DNA of 64,000 nt from Bacillus dicomae. GTDB taxonomy: Bacteria > Bacillota > Bacilli > Bacillales > Bacillaceae_G. The notes beneath the pieces are model-generated. The model had not been told where the DNA came from, searched no databases, and saw nothing but the letters and a program-made list of their open reading frames with translations. Positions 42,754 through 53,080 of the stretch are shown in pieces (position 1 is the stretch's first letter; each line of letters opens with the position of its first letter). Position numbers and translations under genes: made by a program. The DNA lies in contig NZ_VHIV01000001.1 of assembly GCF_006494425.1 (NCBI RefSeq), forward strand, positions 372,001-436,000, in the 5' to 3' direction.

Positions 42754-45700
42754 TAGAAAATTGGCCTAAAAAACCAGAAGGTAGTCAATGGACAGACGAC
42801 CAGTGGAAGGCCGTTGTAGCGAACGGACGTGATATTTTAGTCGCAGCAGCAGCTGGATCAGGGAAAACAGCAGTATTAGTTGAACGTATTATTAAAAAGA
42901 TTATAAATGAAGAAAATCCAGTCGATGTCGACCGCCTGCTCGTTGTAACATTTACGAATGCAGCGGCGCAAGAGATGAAAAACAGAATTGGGGAAGCGTT
43001 AGAAAAAGTATTAATTGATGAGCCGGGCTCTCAGCACGTAAGAAAGCAGCTGAGCCTATTAAATAAAGCTTCTATTTCAACGATTCATTCATTTTGTTTA
43101 CAAGTCATTAGAGGATATTACTACATGCTTGATGTTGATCCTCGTTTCCGCATTGCGAATCAAACAGAAAACGAATTATTAAAAGAAGAAGTATTAGATG
43201 ACATATTAGAAGAAGAGTATGGAATTGAAGATAATACGATATTCTTTGAACTTGTTGATCGTTATACGAGTGACCGTAGTGACGATGACTTACAACGTAT
43301 GATTTTAGCGCTTCATACAGAATCAAGAGCACATCCAAATCCGGAAAAATGGCTTGATAAATTAGTAGAAGCATACGACGTGGAAGGAAAGACAATTGAA
43401 GATTTAGTGTACGCTTCTTATTTATTAGAAGATGTGAAATTCCAGCTTGAAACAGCGGAACAGCATATTCGTAAAGCAACTGAACTCGCAATGTTTCCAG
43501 ACGGCCCAGCGCCTCGCGTTGAAACCCTGCAAGCAGATTTAGTTTTACTTGGAACGTTATCATCAGCTGCTCGTGAGTCGTGGACAAGTGTGTATGAAGC
43601 GATGCAAAACGTATCGTGGCAAACGTTAAAGCGTATTAAGAAAAGTGATTACAATGAAGATATTGTAAAACAAGTCGACTCTCTTCGTAATAAAGCGAAA
43701 GATGAAGTGAAGAAGTTACAAGAAGAGTTATTTAGCCGCAGACCAGAAAGTTTCTTACGAGATTTTCAAGATATGCATCCGGTATTAGAAAAACTCGTAC
43801 AGCTTGTCAAAATATTTACAGAACGTTTCCAAGCGATGAAGCGAGATAAAGGCATGGTCGATTTCACAGATTTAGAGCATTTCTGTTTACAAATTTTAAG
43901 TGAACAAAGTGAAGATGGTGAAATGAAGCCGTCAGCAGTAGCGCTTCAATATCGTAATAAATTTGCTGAAGTATTAGTCGATGAATATCAAGATACGAAT
44001 TTCGTGCAGGAATCGATTATTAAATTCGTAACGAAAGATTCTGAGAGTGAAGGAAACTTATTCATGGTTGGTGACGTGAAGCAGTCGATTTATCGTTTCC
44101 GACTAGCAGAACCAGGCTTATTCCTAGGAAAGTATAAACGCTTCACGCAAGAAGGATTAGGCGGCGGAATGAAGATTGACCTAGCGAAAAACTTCCGTAG
44201 TCGTCATGAAGTATTGGCAGGCACGAACTTCATCTTCAAACAAATTATGGGCGAAGAAGTTGGGGAAATCGATTACGATGCTGACGCTGAATTAAAGCTA
44301 GGTGCTAGCTATCCAGAAGGTGAAGATGTAGCTGCTGAACTACTATGCATTCAGCAAACGGAAGAAGAAGTAATAGACGGTGAAGAAGGCGCGGAAGTAG
44401 AAAAAGCGCAGCTTGAAGCCCGTCTTATGGCGCAGCGCATTAAAGCGATGGTTGATTCAGGCTATGAAGTGTATGATCGTAAAACTGATAGTATGCGCGC
44501 TGTACAATACCGCGACTTCGTTATTTTACTTCGCTCGATGCCGTGGGCGCCGCAAATTATGGAAGAGTTAAAGCTGCAAGGAATTCCAGTATACGCTGAT
44601 CTTGCGACTGGTTATTTTGAAGCGACAGAAGTAAATATTATGATGAACGTCTTCCGTGTTATCGATAATCCGATGCAAGATATTCCGCTTGCGGCGGTGC
44701 TTCGTTCACCAATTGTTGGACTAAATGATGAAGAACTTGCGACGCTTCGTGCTCACGGAAAGAAAGGTTCGTTTTATGAAGTAATGAGCTCATTCTTAAA
44801 AGGAGCACCGCTTGAAGAAGAGCAAGAACTACATGATAAATTAGAATGGTTCTATAACTTACTGCAAGGATGGCGTGAATTCGCGCGCCAACAGTCTCTT
44901 TCTGATTTAATTTGGAAAGTGTACGGTGAAACAGGTTATTACGACTTTGTTGGTGGTTTACCTGCTGGAAAGCAAAGGCAAGCAAACCTGCGTGTACTAT
45001 ATGACCGCGCAAGACAATATGAAGCAACATCGTTTAGAGGATTATTCCGCTTCTTACGTTTTATTGAGCGTATTTTAGAACGCGGTGATGATATGGGAAC
45101 GGCAAGAGCGCTTGGTGAACAAGAAGACGTCGTTCGCATTATGACGATTCATAAAAGTAAAGGGCTTGAGTTCCCAGTCGTATTTGTCGCTGGACTTGGT
45201 CGTCGTTTTAATACACAAGATTTAATGAAACGTTTCTTACTGCATAAAGACTTCGGTTTCGGTTCGCAATTTATCGATCCGCGTAAACGAATTAAATATA
45301 CGACATTATCGCAACTTGCGATTAAGCGTAAAATGAAAATGGAATTAATCGCAGAAGAAATGCGCGTATTATACGTAGCGTTAACGCGTGCGAAAGAGAA
45401 GTTAATTTTAATTGGAACGGTTAAGGATGCAAATAAAGAAATGGAAAAATGGCTTGATGCGAGGGAGCATAGTGAATGGCTATTACCAGACCATATACGT
45501 GCCGGGGCGTCTTGTTATTTAGACTGGATTGCACCTTCATTATATAGACATCGTGATAGTGAAATGATTCTTGAATTAGGACAAGGAAGCGTTCCAGATG
45601 AAATTTATGGGTATGACACGAGCTGGAAAGTCGAAGTTGTTGACGGTAACACATTACTCGCGCCAGAACCGGTTCAAGAAGAGAAACAAGAATTGTTAGA

Positions 45701-46475
45701 AGCACTGCGTGAGAAAAAAGCTGTTCCCCTGCAAAGTGAACGAAAAGAAGAAGTGTACGATAGATTAATGTGGAAGTACGGATATGAGGAAGCGACATCT
45801 CACCGCGCGAAGCAATCTGTTACAGAAATAAAGAGAAATTATCAATCTGAAGAAGGTAGCGATAATGCCTTTATAAAAAAACTACGTGCGCCAATTAAAA
45901 CACGCCCCCGTTTTATGGAGAAAAAAGGTTTAACGTACGCAGAGCGCGGAACAGCAGTACATGCTGTTATGCAGCATGTTGATTTGAGAAAGCCGATTAC
46001 GGTTGAAGTTCTTCAAGAACAAATTGCTGGAATGGTAAATAAGGAATTATTAACATTCGAACAGGCGGAAGAAATAGCAATTGAAAAAGTGATTTCATTC
46101 TTTGACAGTGACCTAGGTAAAAGGGTATTAGCGGCGAAAAGTGTTGAGCGTGAAGTACCATTTACGATGATGCTTGCAGCAGAAGAAGCATATCAAGATT
46201 GGCAAGGTAAGAGCGGGGAATCAATCCTTGTCCAAGGGGTTATCGACTGCATGATTGAAGAGGAAGATGGTATTACGTTAATCGACTTTAAAACAGATAC
46301 GATTGAAGGAAAGTTCCCAGGCGGATTTGATCAAGCGAAACCAATTTTAGAGGATCGATATAAAGTGCAGCTTTCGCTATATGCAAAAGCGCTCGAGAAA
46401 AGCTTACAACATTCTGTGAAAGAGAAATGTTTATACTTCTTTGATGGTAATCATGTTGTAAAAGTTGAGGAATAG
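42750..46475 (+). CDS. addA: ATP-dependent helicase/nuclease subunit A
   Basis: The 1241-residue subunit is a UvrD-type helicase with Walker [12 protein letters not shown] near residue 35, motif [21 protein letters not shown], and motif [15 protein letters not shown], ending in a nuclease domain with LIDFKTD near residue 1180. It unwinds and cuts at broken DNA ends and responds to Chi. The start ATG overlaps the addB stop (ATGA), so the two subunits are made together. Confidence 0.97.
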   Translation: MIENWPKKPEGSQWTDDQWKAVVANGRDILVAAAAGSGKTAVLVERIIKKIINEENPVDVDRLLVVTFTNAAAQEMKNRIGEALEKVLIDEPGSQHVRKQLSLLNKASISTIHSFCLQVIRGYYYMLDVDPRFRIANQTENELLKEEVLDDILEEEYGIEDNTIFFELVDRYTSDRSDDDLQRMILALHTESRAHPNPEKWLDKLVEAYDVEGKTIEDLVYASYLLEDVKFQLETAEQHIRKATELAMFPDGPAPRVETLQADLVLLGTLSSAARESWTSVYEAMQNVSWQTLKRIKKSDYNEDIVKQVDSLRNKAKDEVKKLQEELFSRRPESFLRDFQDMHPVLEKLVQLVKIFTERFQAMKRDKGMVDFTDLEHFCLQILSEQSEDGEMKPSAVALQYRNKFAEVLVDEYQDTNFVQESIIKFVTKDSESEGNLFMVGDVKQSIYRFRLAEPGLFLGKYKRFTQEGLGGGMKIDLAKNFRSRHEVLAGTNFIFKQIMGEEVGEIDYDADAELKLGASYPEGEDVAAELLCIQQTEEEVIDGEEGAEVEKAQLEARLMAQRIKAMVDSGYEVYDRKTDSMRAVQYRDFVILLRSMPWAPQIMEELKLQGIPVYADLATGYFEATEVNIMMNVFRVIDNPMQDIPLAAVLRSPIVGLNDEELATLRAHGKKGSFYEVMSSFLKGAPLEEEQELHDKLEWFYNLLQGWREFARQQSLSDLIWKVYGETGYYDFVGGLPAGKQRQANLRVLYDRARQYEATSFRGLFRFLRFIERILERGDDMGTARALGEQEDVVRIMTIHKSKGLEFPVVFVAGLGRRFNTQDLMKRFLLHKDFGFGSQFIDPRKRIKYTTLSQLAIKRKMKMELIAEEMRVLYVALTRAKEKLILIGTVKDANKEMEKWLDAREHSEWLLPDHIRAGASCYLDWIAPSLYRHRDSEMILELGQGSVPDEIYGYDTSWKVEVVDGNTLLAPEPVQEEKQELLEALREKKAVPLQSERKEEVYDRLMWKYGYEEATSHRAKQSVTEIKRNYQSEEGSDNAFIKKLRAPIKTRPRFMEKKGLTYAERGTAVHAVMQHVDLRKPITVEVLQEQIAGMVNKELLTFEQAEEIAIEKVISFFDSDLGKRVLAAKSVEREVPFTMMLAAEEAYQDWQGKSGESILVQGVIDCMIEEEDGITLIDFKTDTIEGKFPGGFDQAKPILEDRYKVQLSLYAKALEKSLQHSVKEKCLYFFDGNHVVKVEE

Positions 46476-46487
46476 AGGGGCTTGAAA

Positions 46488-46775
46488 ATGGCAACGGAAA
46501 AAACGTTAAGAACTTGTGAAAAAGGACATGAGTACTATAAAAGTAGTGATTGTCCAACTTGCCCAACCTGTGAGAAAGAGAGAACGCCGAAGGAAGGTTT
46601 TCTCTCTCTTCTTTCAGCGCCAGCAAGAAGGGCATTAGAACATCATGGAATTCATACTGTAGAAGAACTCTCGAAGTATAGCGAGAAAGAAATTTTACAA
46701 TTCCATGGTATGGGGCCGGCTTCTTTACCTAAATTGAGAACGGCTCTAAAGGGAAAAGGATTGTCATTTAAATAA
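46488..46775 (+). CDS. zinc-ribbon and helix-hairpin-helix protein
   Basis: The 95-residue protein starts with a Cys-rich part (CEKGHEYYKSSDCPTCPTC, residues 11-29) that may bind zinc, then a domain like the C-terminal domain of RNA polymerase alpha: LSAPARRALEHHGIHTVEEL..LQFHGMGPASLPKLRTAL. It may bind DNA or proteins. GAGGGG precedes ATG 46488. It starts 12 bases after addA and is probably cotranscribed; a role in repair is only suggested by position. Confidence 0.78.
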   Translation: MATEKTLRTCEKGHEYYKSSDCPTCPTCEKERTPKEGFLSLLSAPARRALEHHGIHTVEELSKYSEKEILQFHGMGPASLPKLRTALKGKGLSFK

Positions 46776-46800
46776 AATTGTAATTCGTGTAGAAATAAGA

Positions 46801-46830
46801 AAAAGTAGGAGAATATCTCCTACTTTTTTT
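46801..46830. terminator. bidirectional terminator between the addBA unit and gerP
   Basis: AAAAGTAGGAGA and TCTCCTACTTTT form a perfect 12-bp stem followed by TTT. It overlaps the gerPF stop by a base or two. Confidence 0.93.
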
Positions 46831-47044
46831 ACGCTGTTCCGATCTGATCTTGATCGGCCACATCAGAATCGAACGTATTTGTTGCACTAACACCGTTAAA
46901 AGTATTCACGACAAATCCAACATTAGAAGCTCCGGATCCGTTATAAGCTTTCGTATTTTCTTTCGGAGATACGTTATAAAAATCCCCTAAATTGAAAGAA
47001 CCATTACTGTTTTGCACGACAAGATTTCCGACGACAGAAGGCAT
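46829..47044 (-). CDS. gerPF: spore germination protein GerPF
   Basis: The 71-residue protein has the GerPA/GerPF pattern: PSVVGNLVVQNSNGSFNLGDFYNVSPK and a C-terminal SDVADQDQIGTA. It is the last gene of gerPABCDEF, needed for germinants to pass the spore coat. The start at 47044 follows AGGTGG; a start 9 bases further up has no better site. Confidence 0.92.
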   Translation of the reverse strand: MPSVVGNLVVQNSNGSFNLGDFYNVSPKENTKAYNGSGASNVGFVVNTFNGVSATNTFDSDVADQDQIGTA

Positions 47045-47086
47045 ACCATCCACCTACTTTTCTAAGCTTTGTAATTACTATATGAA

Positions 47087-47473
47087 TTATTGTGCGGAAG
47101 GTTCATCCGTAATATATTGGCGAATTTGCATAATACGAGAGTTATTAAAAACATAATCAACATTTCCAATTTGAAAGCAACCCGAATTTAAAAGTGTTCG
47201 TAATTCAACGTCATTCACTTCGATAAAAGGACATTCATTTACAATGTTTAGTTTTACATCTGTCGTTCGTTTGGGGATTGTGATGTGTTCATCTGTAAAA
47301 ATTTCAAATGCATCTAAGCGACCTTCGCCTTTTATATAACAAGGGATTTCTCTGTGGACGGCAAGAGCTCTACTTTTTAATTCCATTTGATTTGCATCTC
47401 CAACTTGAAATACGGCAGCAATCCCTAAAGAAATAATAGAAACATTTTGGACAACAGACACATGATGTAACAT
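47087..47473 (-). CDS. gerPE: spore germination protein GerPE
   Basis: The 128-residue protein begins MLHHVSVVQNVSIISLGIAAVFQVGDA, the usual GerPE start, with one predicted beta-rich domain. It is the fifth gene of the gerP operon, made late in the mother cell and placed in the spore coat region. GGAGACTGAG precedes the ATG. Its stop is 42 bases from gerPF. Confidence 0.92.
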   Translation of the reverse strand: MLHHVSVVQNVSIISLGIAAVFQVGDANQMELKSRALAVHREIPCYIKGEGRLDAFEIFTDEHITIPKRTTDVKLNIVNECPFIEVNDVELRTLLNSGCFQIGNVDYVFNNSRIMQIRQYITDEPSAQ

Positions 47474-47488
47474 AATTTCTCAGTCTCC

Positions 47489-47683
47489 TTAACCTGGGGT
47501 AGGCGGGACATCTGTGATTAATGGTACAAATGGCCCCTCCGTAACAGTTTCGAATGGTGTATCAAGAATAGAAGATAGTATGAGGAAATTTGCATCCCCA
47601 ATTAAAAAGAGTGCGGACGACGATACACCGTTCATTTTAATCTGTCCGACTTTGAACTCACGGTTTACAACGTTAAGGTTCAT
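47489..47683 (-). CDS. gerPD: spore germination protein GerPD
   Basis: The 64-residue protein has the short GerPB/PD-like form MNLNVVNREFKVGQIKMNGV and FLIGDAN. The fourth gene of gerP, 15 bases before gerPE. AAAGGAG precedes the ATG. GerPD has been reported to depend on other Ger proteins for coat location in B. cereus; this is family knowledge. Confidence 0.92.
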   Translation of the reverse strand: MNLNVVNREFKVGQIKMNGVSSSALFLIGDANFLILSSILDTPFETVTEGPFVPLITDVPPTPG

Positions 47684-47689
47684 ACATAC

Positions 47690-48304
47690 TTACTCCTTTC
47701 GGAAATTGCCCGGTATGTGTTGAATAAAAGAGAGGAAGGCTTTGTCGATATCATGTTTCATTGCTTGAATAATGATATCTCGTAAATAATCTGGATCTGT
47801 TGAAATCCCTTCATGTGATTGCGCTTGTGATAAATAATAAGGAAGTCTATGCTCCATCTGTTTCTTTATGTCATCAACCATCATTTGTCGATACATTTCA
47901 TCGAGCGGCGTTCTCTCTTCTTGTTCAAAATGGAGAATTCGATTATATGCTTCTTCATCTAAGTAACGATGCATTTCTTGAAGGATGCCTTGGTAAAAGT
48001 CTGGATTTGTGTCAGTTTCAGGATTGACTTTCAAAGTTTCTGTATCCACTTGAAAGTCTTCAATTTGCTGTCCTTTTGCTGAAAACGGATTTAAACCAAT
48101 ATTTAAAGTCCCATTTAAATTTTCAACTTTTAATTGATCGAATTTGTATTCCACTTTTCCTACAGAAGAGGAGGGGCGATTTTTTAATTCGTTAAGCTCT
48201 TCTTGGAGTTGGCGCACTTGATCTTCTAAATTTAGGATGGCTGCTTGTTGTGTTTGAAGAGCTTGCTGAAGTTGGTATAAGTAAGTATATATATCTTGAT
48301 TCAT
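47690..48304 (-). CDS. gerPC: spore germination protein GerPC
   Basis: The 204-residue protein starts with a coiled coil (residues 5-42, LQQALQTQQAAILNLEDQVRQ) and then a domain containing KVENLNGTLNIGLNPF, similar to GerPF. It is the largest GerP protein and probably multimerises through its coil. AAAAGGAGG precedes ATG 48304. It is six bases before gerPD in reading order. Confidence 0.92.
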   Translation of the reverse strand: MNQDIYTYLYQLQQALQTQQAAILNLEDQVRQLQEELNELKNRPSSSVGKVEYKFDQLKVENLNGTLNIGLNPFSAKGQQIEDFQVDTETLKVNPETDTNPDFYQGILQEMHRYLDEEAYNRILHFEQEERTPLDEMYRQMMVDDIKKQMEHRLPYYLSQAQSHEGISTDPDYLRDIIIQAMKHDIDKAFLSFIQHIPGNFRKE

Positions 48305-48371
48305 TTGTGAAACCTCCTTTTCAATAGGGAGGGTAAATATATTCCTGCTATATATTTATGACAAGGATGTC

Positions 48372-48578
48372 TTAAGAAGAACTAGTTGATGGTTTAATAG
48401 AAATAATTTGTCCTTTCGCTTGTAATGGGCGAAGGGGCTCTGTAAATCCGCCAGTATTTGAGAATTTAGATAGAGCTTTAATACTTCCAGCAGTACCAAT
48501 TTGGAATACAGAAGAGGTTGTAATGCTATCAATTTTAATGCTGTTAATGATGATGCTTTGATTTACATAAAAATTCAA
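48372..48578 (-). CDS. gerPB: spore germination protein GerPB
   Basis: The 68-residue protein begins MNFYVNQSIIINSIKIDSITTSSVFQIGTAG, as GerPB does. It uses a TTG start at 48578 behind AGAGGAGGCG. Second gene of gerP, 14 bases from gerPA. Confidence 0.92.
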   Translation of the reverse strand: MNFYVNQSIIINSIKIDSITTSSVFQIGTAGSIKALSKFSNTGGFTEPLRPLQAKGQIISIKPSTSSS

Positions 48579-48592
48579 TACAATCGCCTCCT

Positions 48593-48814
48593 CTAAGTTG
48601 AACCAATTATCGCTTGATCAATTACGTCTGAGTCATTAACAGTCGTTGCACTTTGATAATTGTAAACAGAAACATTATCTCCAACATTAAAAGAGCCGGC
48701 CCCGGCGAAAGCACGTGAATAACTAATAGGCCTAATCGCAAATACATCTCCAATATGAAAAATACCACTTGATCCAATATTGACGATACGAATATGTCCG
48801 ACCATAGCTGGCAT
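48593..48814 (-). CDS. gerPA: spore germination protein GerPA
   Basis: The 73-residue protein MPAMVGHIRIVNIGSSGIFHIGD and later NDSDVIDQAIIGST matches GerPA, a paralog of GerPF. First gene of the operon, 38 bases downstream of a sigma-K promoter. The start 48814 follows AAAGGTG; ATG 48823 upstream lacks this spacing. Confidence 0.92.
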   Translation of the reverse strand: MPAMVGHIRIVNIGSSGIFHIGDVFAIRPISYSRAFAGAGSFNVGDNVSVYNYQSATTVNDSDVIDQAIIGST

Positions 48815-48851
48815 ACAAAACACCTTTCGTTTTTAAAGTTTTCTTTTCTAC

Positions 48852-48882
48852 TATTGTATGGGCGTTTTCAATAAAATGTGTG
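48852..48882 (-). promoter_or_regulatory. sigma-K promoter of gerP
   Basis: On the minus strand CACAC (48882-48878), a 17-base spacer and CATACAATA (48860-48852) fit the sigma-K consensus AC-N16/17-CATANNNTA. gerP is known to be a late mother-cell operon. Confidence 0.85.
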
Positions 48883-48900
48883 TTTTTTTGAAATAAAAGA

Positions 48901-48926
48901 AGCACACACGTTATTGCGTGTGTGTA
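48901..48926 (-). terminator. terminator of the Spo0E-like gene
   Basis: CACACACG and CGTGTGTG arms are followed on the minus strand by CTTCTTTTATTT. The stem includes the stop codon of the gene. Confidence 0.75.
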
Positions 48927-49090
48927 TCGAGTGTTTGATTAGGGTGAAAATCCGTATGTACATGCCAAATTACATTTAAGAGCCTGTCCAGTTCTTGGCT
49001 ACAATCCACTGTTTTTTGAGAAGTCATTCCGTAGCGTTCAGCAAAATAAATCATCTTTTCACGTTTTTTTTCAATCGCTTGCTCAAACAT
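48911..49090 (-). CDS. yisI: Spo0E-family aspartyl-phosphate phosphatase (YisI-like)
   Basis: The 59-residue protein is one helical hairpin with the family signature SQELDRLLN near residue 33. Such proteins remove the phosphate from Spo0A~P and delay sporulation. Position next to gerP equals B. subtilis yisI. The start 49090 is chosen because GGAG lies about nine bases before it; a start at 49105 is also open. Confidence 0.85.
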   Translation of the reverse strand: MFEQAIEKKREKMIYFAERYGMTSQKTVDCSQELDRLLNVIWHVHTDFHPNQTLDTHTQ

Positions 49091-49328
49091 TGAAATCGGC
49101 TCCATCTCTAAATGAAATTTTTAGTATATATGTAGTACATATTATACAAAAACCCCATAAAAAAGAAATACCTTCGCTAAAAAAAGTAAAATTTCTACAT
49201 TTTATGCCAATTGGTGATGGAGTAACGAATAGAATAGGAGAAGAATATTGTAAAAATTAGCGTGCATGAGAAGGTTTTTTTCTTACGGATGCGAATACAA
49301 TTAAAAGGTATGAGTTTTAGGATGGAGA

Positions 49329-50237
49329 GTGGAAATATTGCGTTTGGTAACGGCGAAAAAAGATGAAAAGGTATTTGTAGGTATTGTGGATGAAGAGGAA
49401 GAAAAAGTATTACATGTAAGAGAAGCGCAAAGACAAAAAGGGGAAAAGGTTACGATTCCGATTACAATGTTAGAGTGTATTGAAAGAGGAACCGAATGTT
49501 TTGAAACAATATGTGATATTGTAAATTGGGCGAAGGAAAATGAAGGAGCAGCGTATTATCCGTTAACTGAGGTGAAAATATTAGCGCCAATTCCAAGGCC
49601 AAGGAAGAATATTCTTTGCGTCGGAAAAAATTATCGTGAGCACGCGATAGAAATGGGCGGCGCAGAATCAATTCCAGAAAATATAATGATCTTTACGAAA
49701 GCGCCAACGACAGTTATTGGAATGGATGAAAAAATTAATAGTCATCCCCACGCAACGAATGAATTAGACTATGAAGGCGAACTAGCTATCATCATCGGTA
49801 AGCGAGGGAAACAAATAAAAAAAGAAAAAGCGCTTGAGCATGTTTTTGGTTATACCATTATAAATGATATAACTGCTCGCGACATTCAAAGGAAGCATAA
49901 ACAATTTTTCCTTGGAAAAAGTTTCGATACATTTTGTCCGATGGGACCGTATTTAATTCATAAATCAATGGTTAGTACGCCAAATGCGTTACACATTGAA
50001 ACGGTAGTAAATGGGGAAGTAAGGCAAACTTCAAATACAAATAAAATGATTTTTTCAATAGAAGAAATTATTTCAACGATAAGTAAAGGAATGACATTAG
50101 AACCAGGAGATATTATCGCAACAGGAACGCCGGCTGGTGTCGGAAAAGGTTTCACACCACCGAAGTTTTTACATGCTGGTGATGAAGTGATTATTACAAT
50201 AGAAGGAATTGGCACTTTGCGAAATGTAGTGAAATGA
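49329..50237 (+). CDS. yisK: fumarylacetoacetate hydrolase family protein YisK
   Basis: The 302-residue protein has an N-terminal cap region and an FAH domain from about residue 95 with metal ligands in LDYEGELAI (Glu, Glu) and NDITARDIQ (Asp). FAH-fold enzymes cleave or decarboxylate keto-acids; B. subtilis YisK is reported to be an oxaloacetate decarboxylase, and this family member may act alike. The start is GTG 49329; a TTG at 49338 has similar spacing to AGGATGGAG and cannot be excluded. Confidence 0.85.
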   Translation: MEILRLVTAKKDEKVFVGIVDEEEEKVLHVREAQRQKGEKVTIPITMLECIERGTECFETICDIVNWAKENEGAAYYPLTEVKILAPIPRPRKNILCVGKNYREHAIEMGGAESIPENIMIFTKAPTTVIGMDEKINSHPHATNELDYEGELAIIIGKRGKQIKKEKALEHVFGYTIINDITARDIQRKHKQFFLGKSFDTFCPMGPYLIHKSMVSTPNALHIETVVNGEVRQTSNTNKMIFSIEEIISTISKGMTLEPGDIIATGTPAGVGKGFTPPKFLHAGDEVIITIEGIGTLRNVVK

Positions 50238-50272
50238 AAAAAGAGCTATCTTGTATAAAGATAGCTCTTTTC
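50236..50272. terminator. bidirectional terminator
   Basis: AAAAAAGAGCTATCTT and AAGATAGCTCTTTT arms between the convergent yisK and membrane-protein genes. Confidence 0.9.
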
Positions 50273-50553
50273 TATGGTCTCGGGTTATAGAGGTAATCGA
50301 TAACGGCAAAAGTGTAAAGACCAATTAATGCAAGTGTACAAATACCAAATAATATAACCGCAAGTGCGCTTTTTTCTCGTCCAAATCCAATAATAGTAAG
50401 AATAACAGCAGTCCAAAATGATGCTTTCAGTAGTGTGAGTGTAGTAGGAGTTGAGTAATGAAGCCATGTTGTGGAAAGTATGAAACTAAAGAATGTAACT
50501 AAAATAAAAGCTGTAGCTAAATAGTTAATATGTTTACCATATCTTAATAGCAT
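50272..50553 (-). CDS. small integral membrane protein, function unknown
   Basis: The 93-residue protein has three hydrophobic segments (about residues 11-32, 42-58, 64-86) and short polar ends. AAAGGAGGTG precedes the start, a strong site. It sits alone between yisK and rocD. No family was recognised. Confidence 0.68.
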   Translation of the reverse strand: MLLRYGKHINYLATAFILVTFFSFILSTTWLHYSTPTTLTLLKASFWTAVILTIIGFGREKSALAVILFGICTLALIGLYTFAVIDYLYNPRP

Positions 50554-50625
50554 GTCGCACCTCCTTTATGATGATGAAATCCATAAAATTACAATTTTAT
50601 TTTAATATAAATCAATATGAAAAGA

Positions 50626-50660
50626 AAGAGGTTGTCCTAACATGTAGGACAACCTCTCTA
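50626..50660 (-). terminator. terminator of rocD
   Basis: AGAGGTTGTCCTA and TAGGACAACCTCT form a perfect 13-bp stem; on the minus strand TTTC-rich sequence follows. Confidence 0.88.
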
Positions 50661-50663
50661 TTA

Positions 50664-51854
50664 TTACGATAATACAGCTTTAATTTTTTGGAACGCCCAC
50701 TCTAAATCTTCTTCAGAGATTACTAGAGGTGGTGCGATACGAATTACATTTTCATGTGTTTCTTTACATAATAGCCCAGCTGCTTTTAGTTGTTCACAGT
50801 AAGGACGAGCTGGCTCGTTTAATTCGATACCGATGAATAAACCTTTACCGCGAACTTCAGTGATCATTGGGTTATCAATTTCTTTTAATTGCCCAACTAA
50901 TTTTTCTCCTAATTGAAGAGAACGCTCTGTTAATTTTTCTTCTTCTAACACTTCAAGAGCTGCGATAGAAACAGCACATGCAAGTGGGTTACCACCGAAT
51001 GTAGAACCGTGAGAACCCGGCTCGAATACTCCTAAAATGTCGCGGTTTGCTGCAACACAAGAGATTGGGAACACGCCGCCACCAAGTGCTTTACCAAGTA
51101 TGTACATGTCAGGAGTTACACCGTCCCAGTCGCAAGCAAATACTTTACCAGTACGGCCTAAGCCTGTTTGGATTTCATCTGCTACGAATAAAACGTTTTC
51201 TTTTTTACATACTTCAAGAGCTTCTTTTAAGAAACCAGCTGGTGGGATGTTAATTCCTGCTTCACCTTGAATTGGCTCTAAAATGAATGCAGCTGTGTTT
51301 GGTGTAATAGCAGCTTTTAACGCCTCTAAATCACCGTAAGGAATTACGATAATGCCAGGAAGCATTGGACCGAATCCACGCTTGTACTCTTCGTTCGATG
51401 ACATAGAAACAGCACCCATCGTACGGCCGTGGAAGTTATCTTCACAAACGATGATTTCAGCGCGATTTGCTTCTACCTTTTTCACGTCATAAGCCCAGCG
51501 GCGAGCTGTTTTAATTGCAGTTTCAACAGCTTCTGCACCTGTATTCATTGGAAGTACCATTTCTTTATTAGTTAGTTTCGCAACTTTTTCGTACCAAGGA
51601 CCTAATTGATCGCTATGGAAAGCACGAGAAGTTAACGTAACACGATTAGCTTGGTCAATTAAAGCGTTAATAATTTTTGGGTGACGATGACCTTGGTTTA
51701 CTGCAGAATATGCACTTAATAAGTCCATATAGCGGTTTCCTTCAGGATCTTCTACCCAAACACCTTCTGCTTTAGAAATAACGATTGGAAGTGGATGATA
51801 GTTATTTGCCCCGTATGTGTCTGTAAGTTCGATAATATCCTTAGTTTGAATCAT
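50664..51854 (-). CDS. rocD: ornithine aminotransferase
   Basis: The 396-residue class-III aminotransferase converts ornithine and 2-oxoglutarate to glutamate semialdehyde and glutamate. Family sequence includes [36 protein letters not shown] and the PLP lysine in [10 protein letters not shown] near residue 256. It belongs to arginine and proline metabolism. AAAAGGGGGAAC precedes the start. The gene stands alone here, unlike the rocDEF cluster of B. subtilis. Confidence 0.94.
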   Translation of the reverse strand: MIQTKDIIELTDTYGANNYHPLPIVISKAEGVWVEDPEGNRYMDLLSAYSAVNQGHRHPKIINALIDQANRVTLTSRAFHSDQLGPWYEKVAKLTNKEMVLPMNTGAEAVETAIKTARRWAYDVKKVEANRAEIIVCEDNFHGRTMGAVSMSSNEEYKRGFGPMLPGIIVIPYGDLEALKAAITPNTAAFILEPIQGEAGINIPPAGFLKEALEVCKKENVLFVADEIQTGLGRTGKVFACDWDGVTPDMYILGKALGGGVFPISCVAANRDILGVFEPGSHGSTFGGNPLACAVSIAALEVLEEEKLTERSLQLGEKLVGQLKEIDNPMITEVRGKGLFIGIELNEPARPYCEQLKAAGLLCKETHENVIRIAPPLVISEEDLEWAFQKIKAVLS

Positions 51855-52004
51855 GATTGTTCCCCCTTTTGTTATTACAAGAAGTTTGTAAATACTCTAA
51901 ATATTATAGCATTTAAATGTAAAAAAGCGAAACATTTCCTGAAAATAAATGAACATGTTATCATATAGAATGAAAAAGTGTGAAAAGAGGAGGTAAGGGA
52001 TACG

Positions 52005-52367
52005 ATGGTACATATGCATATTACAGCATGGGCGTTAGGTTTAATTTTATTCTTCGTTGCGTATTCACTTTATTCAGCAGGAAGAAAAGGTAAAGGTGTA
52101 CATATGGGGCTTCGCCTAATGTATATCATCATTATTGTGACAGGCGTTTGGTTATATCTAGGTCAAGATATAGTCGATAAGAGCTATCACATGTGGTACG
52201 GTCTAAAAATGCTAGCTGGTATATTGGTAATCGCTGGAATGGAAATGGTTCTTGTGAAAATGAGCAAAAACAAGGCAACGGGGGCATTCTGGGGATTATT
52301 TATTATCGCGCTTGTAGCGGTATTTTATCTAGGACTGAAATTACCGATTGGTTGGCACGTATTCTAA
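52005..52367 (+). CDS. yisL: YisL-family (UPF0344) membrane protein
   Basis: The 120-residue protein has four membrane segments and begins [22 protein letters not shown], like B. subtilis YisL, next to yisK and yisN as there. The function is unknown. AGAGGAGG precedes ATG 52005; ATG 52014 is an alternative. Confidence 0.88.
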   Translation: MVHMHITAWALGLILFFVAYSLYSAGRKGKGVHMGLRLMYIIIIVTGVWLYLGQDIVDKSYHMWYGLKMLAGILVIAGMEMVLVKMSKNKATGAFWGLFIIALVAVFYLGLKLPIGWHVF

Positions 52368-52378
52368 TAAAGAAAATA

Positions 52379-52424
52379 AAACCACCTTATAATCTCAAAT
52401 GTTTGGGAGATAAGGTGGTTTTTT
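52379..52424. terminator. bidirectional terminator between yisL and yisN
   Basis: AAACCACCTTAT and ATAAGGTGGTTTTTT arms plus an inner ATCTC/GAGAT stem. Confidence 0.92.
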
Positions 52425-52427
52425 ATT

Positions 52428-52982
52428 TTATGTCGCATCGATATGCAACTCTTCTCCGTTTACTTTCGTAAAACGGAACATATTTTTATTTGACGTAGCG
52501 TGACGAACGAAATGGTGCTGCAATGTACAAATCATCTCTTCATTATCGAATAAAAGAATATTTACTCCTTCACATGTTTCCTCTTTCGGTAAGAAGGATA
52601 AATAATTATGGCAATACATGCAATCATATAAAGAGTAATGAAGTGATTGCAATGATTCGGTTAATAATGTAAAAACAGAATCAGGTAACTCTTCAAGCCA
52701 TTCCCTATAGCTAAGAAGTAATTTCTTTCGGATTCGTATCATCTCACCATTTTGTAATTGGTGCTGTTCGTTAGCAATTTGTAATACATCTTGTTCATAG
52801 AAACGCGCTGGTAGCCAGTTATTGTTATATAAAACCTCAAAACCATCTTCGGCAATATCTTCTAATAAAAATGCTTCCTCATTTTCATCATCAAAGAATA
52901 CCCATTCATTGTTTATATATTCTACATTACCGACTGTATGAGCGCGAGGCTGGTTATATAAAATATGTTTACGTTGTATCAT
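52428..52982 (-). CDS. yisN: YisN-like protein (DUF2777)
   Basis: The 184-residue protein begins with a short beta-rich part (TVGNVEYINNEWVFFDDENEEAF) typical of DUF2777/YisN and has no signal or membrane segment. CMYCH near residue 121 could bind a metal. It stands between yisL and asnO, as in B. subtilis, where its function is unknown. TAAAGGAG precedes the start. Confidence 0.75.
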   Translation of the reverse strand: MIQRKHILYNQPRAHTVGNVEYINNEWVFFDDENEEAFLLEDIAEDGFEVLYNNNWLPARFYEQDVLQIANEQHQLQNGEMIRIRKKLLLSYREWLEELPDSVFTLLTESLQSLHYSLYDCMYCHNYLSFLPKEETCEGVNILLFDNEEMICTLQHHFVRHATSNKNMFRFTKVNGEELHIDAT

Positions 52983-53050
52983 ACACGATTTCTCCTTTAT
53001 GAAAAGTAGTTATTTCTGTTATAGACAGTTCGTGCATTCTTTATAACTAG

Positions 53051-53080
53051 ACACATCTAGACATAGGTGGGCATACAATA
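53051..53080 (+). promoter_or_regulatory. mother-cell sigma (E/K type) promoter of asnO
   Basis: ACAC (53051-53054), a 17-base spacer and CATACAATA (53072-53080) repeat the exact layout of the gerP promoter. B. subtilis asnO is a sporulation gene read by sigma-E, and CATACAAT also fits sigma-E. A leader of about 130 bases follows. Confidence 0.6.

Noticed and set aside
47514-47723. Plus-strand open frame antisense to gerPD
   Set aside because: No ribosome-binding site or promoter; gerPD on the minus strand explains the coding pattern.
48901-48926. Palindrome near gerP taken at first as an operator
   Set aside because: It overlaps the stop codon of the Spo0E-like gene and is followed by a U-rich tract in that gene's direction, so it is a terminator.
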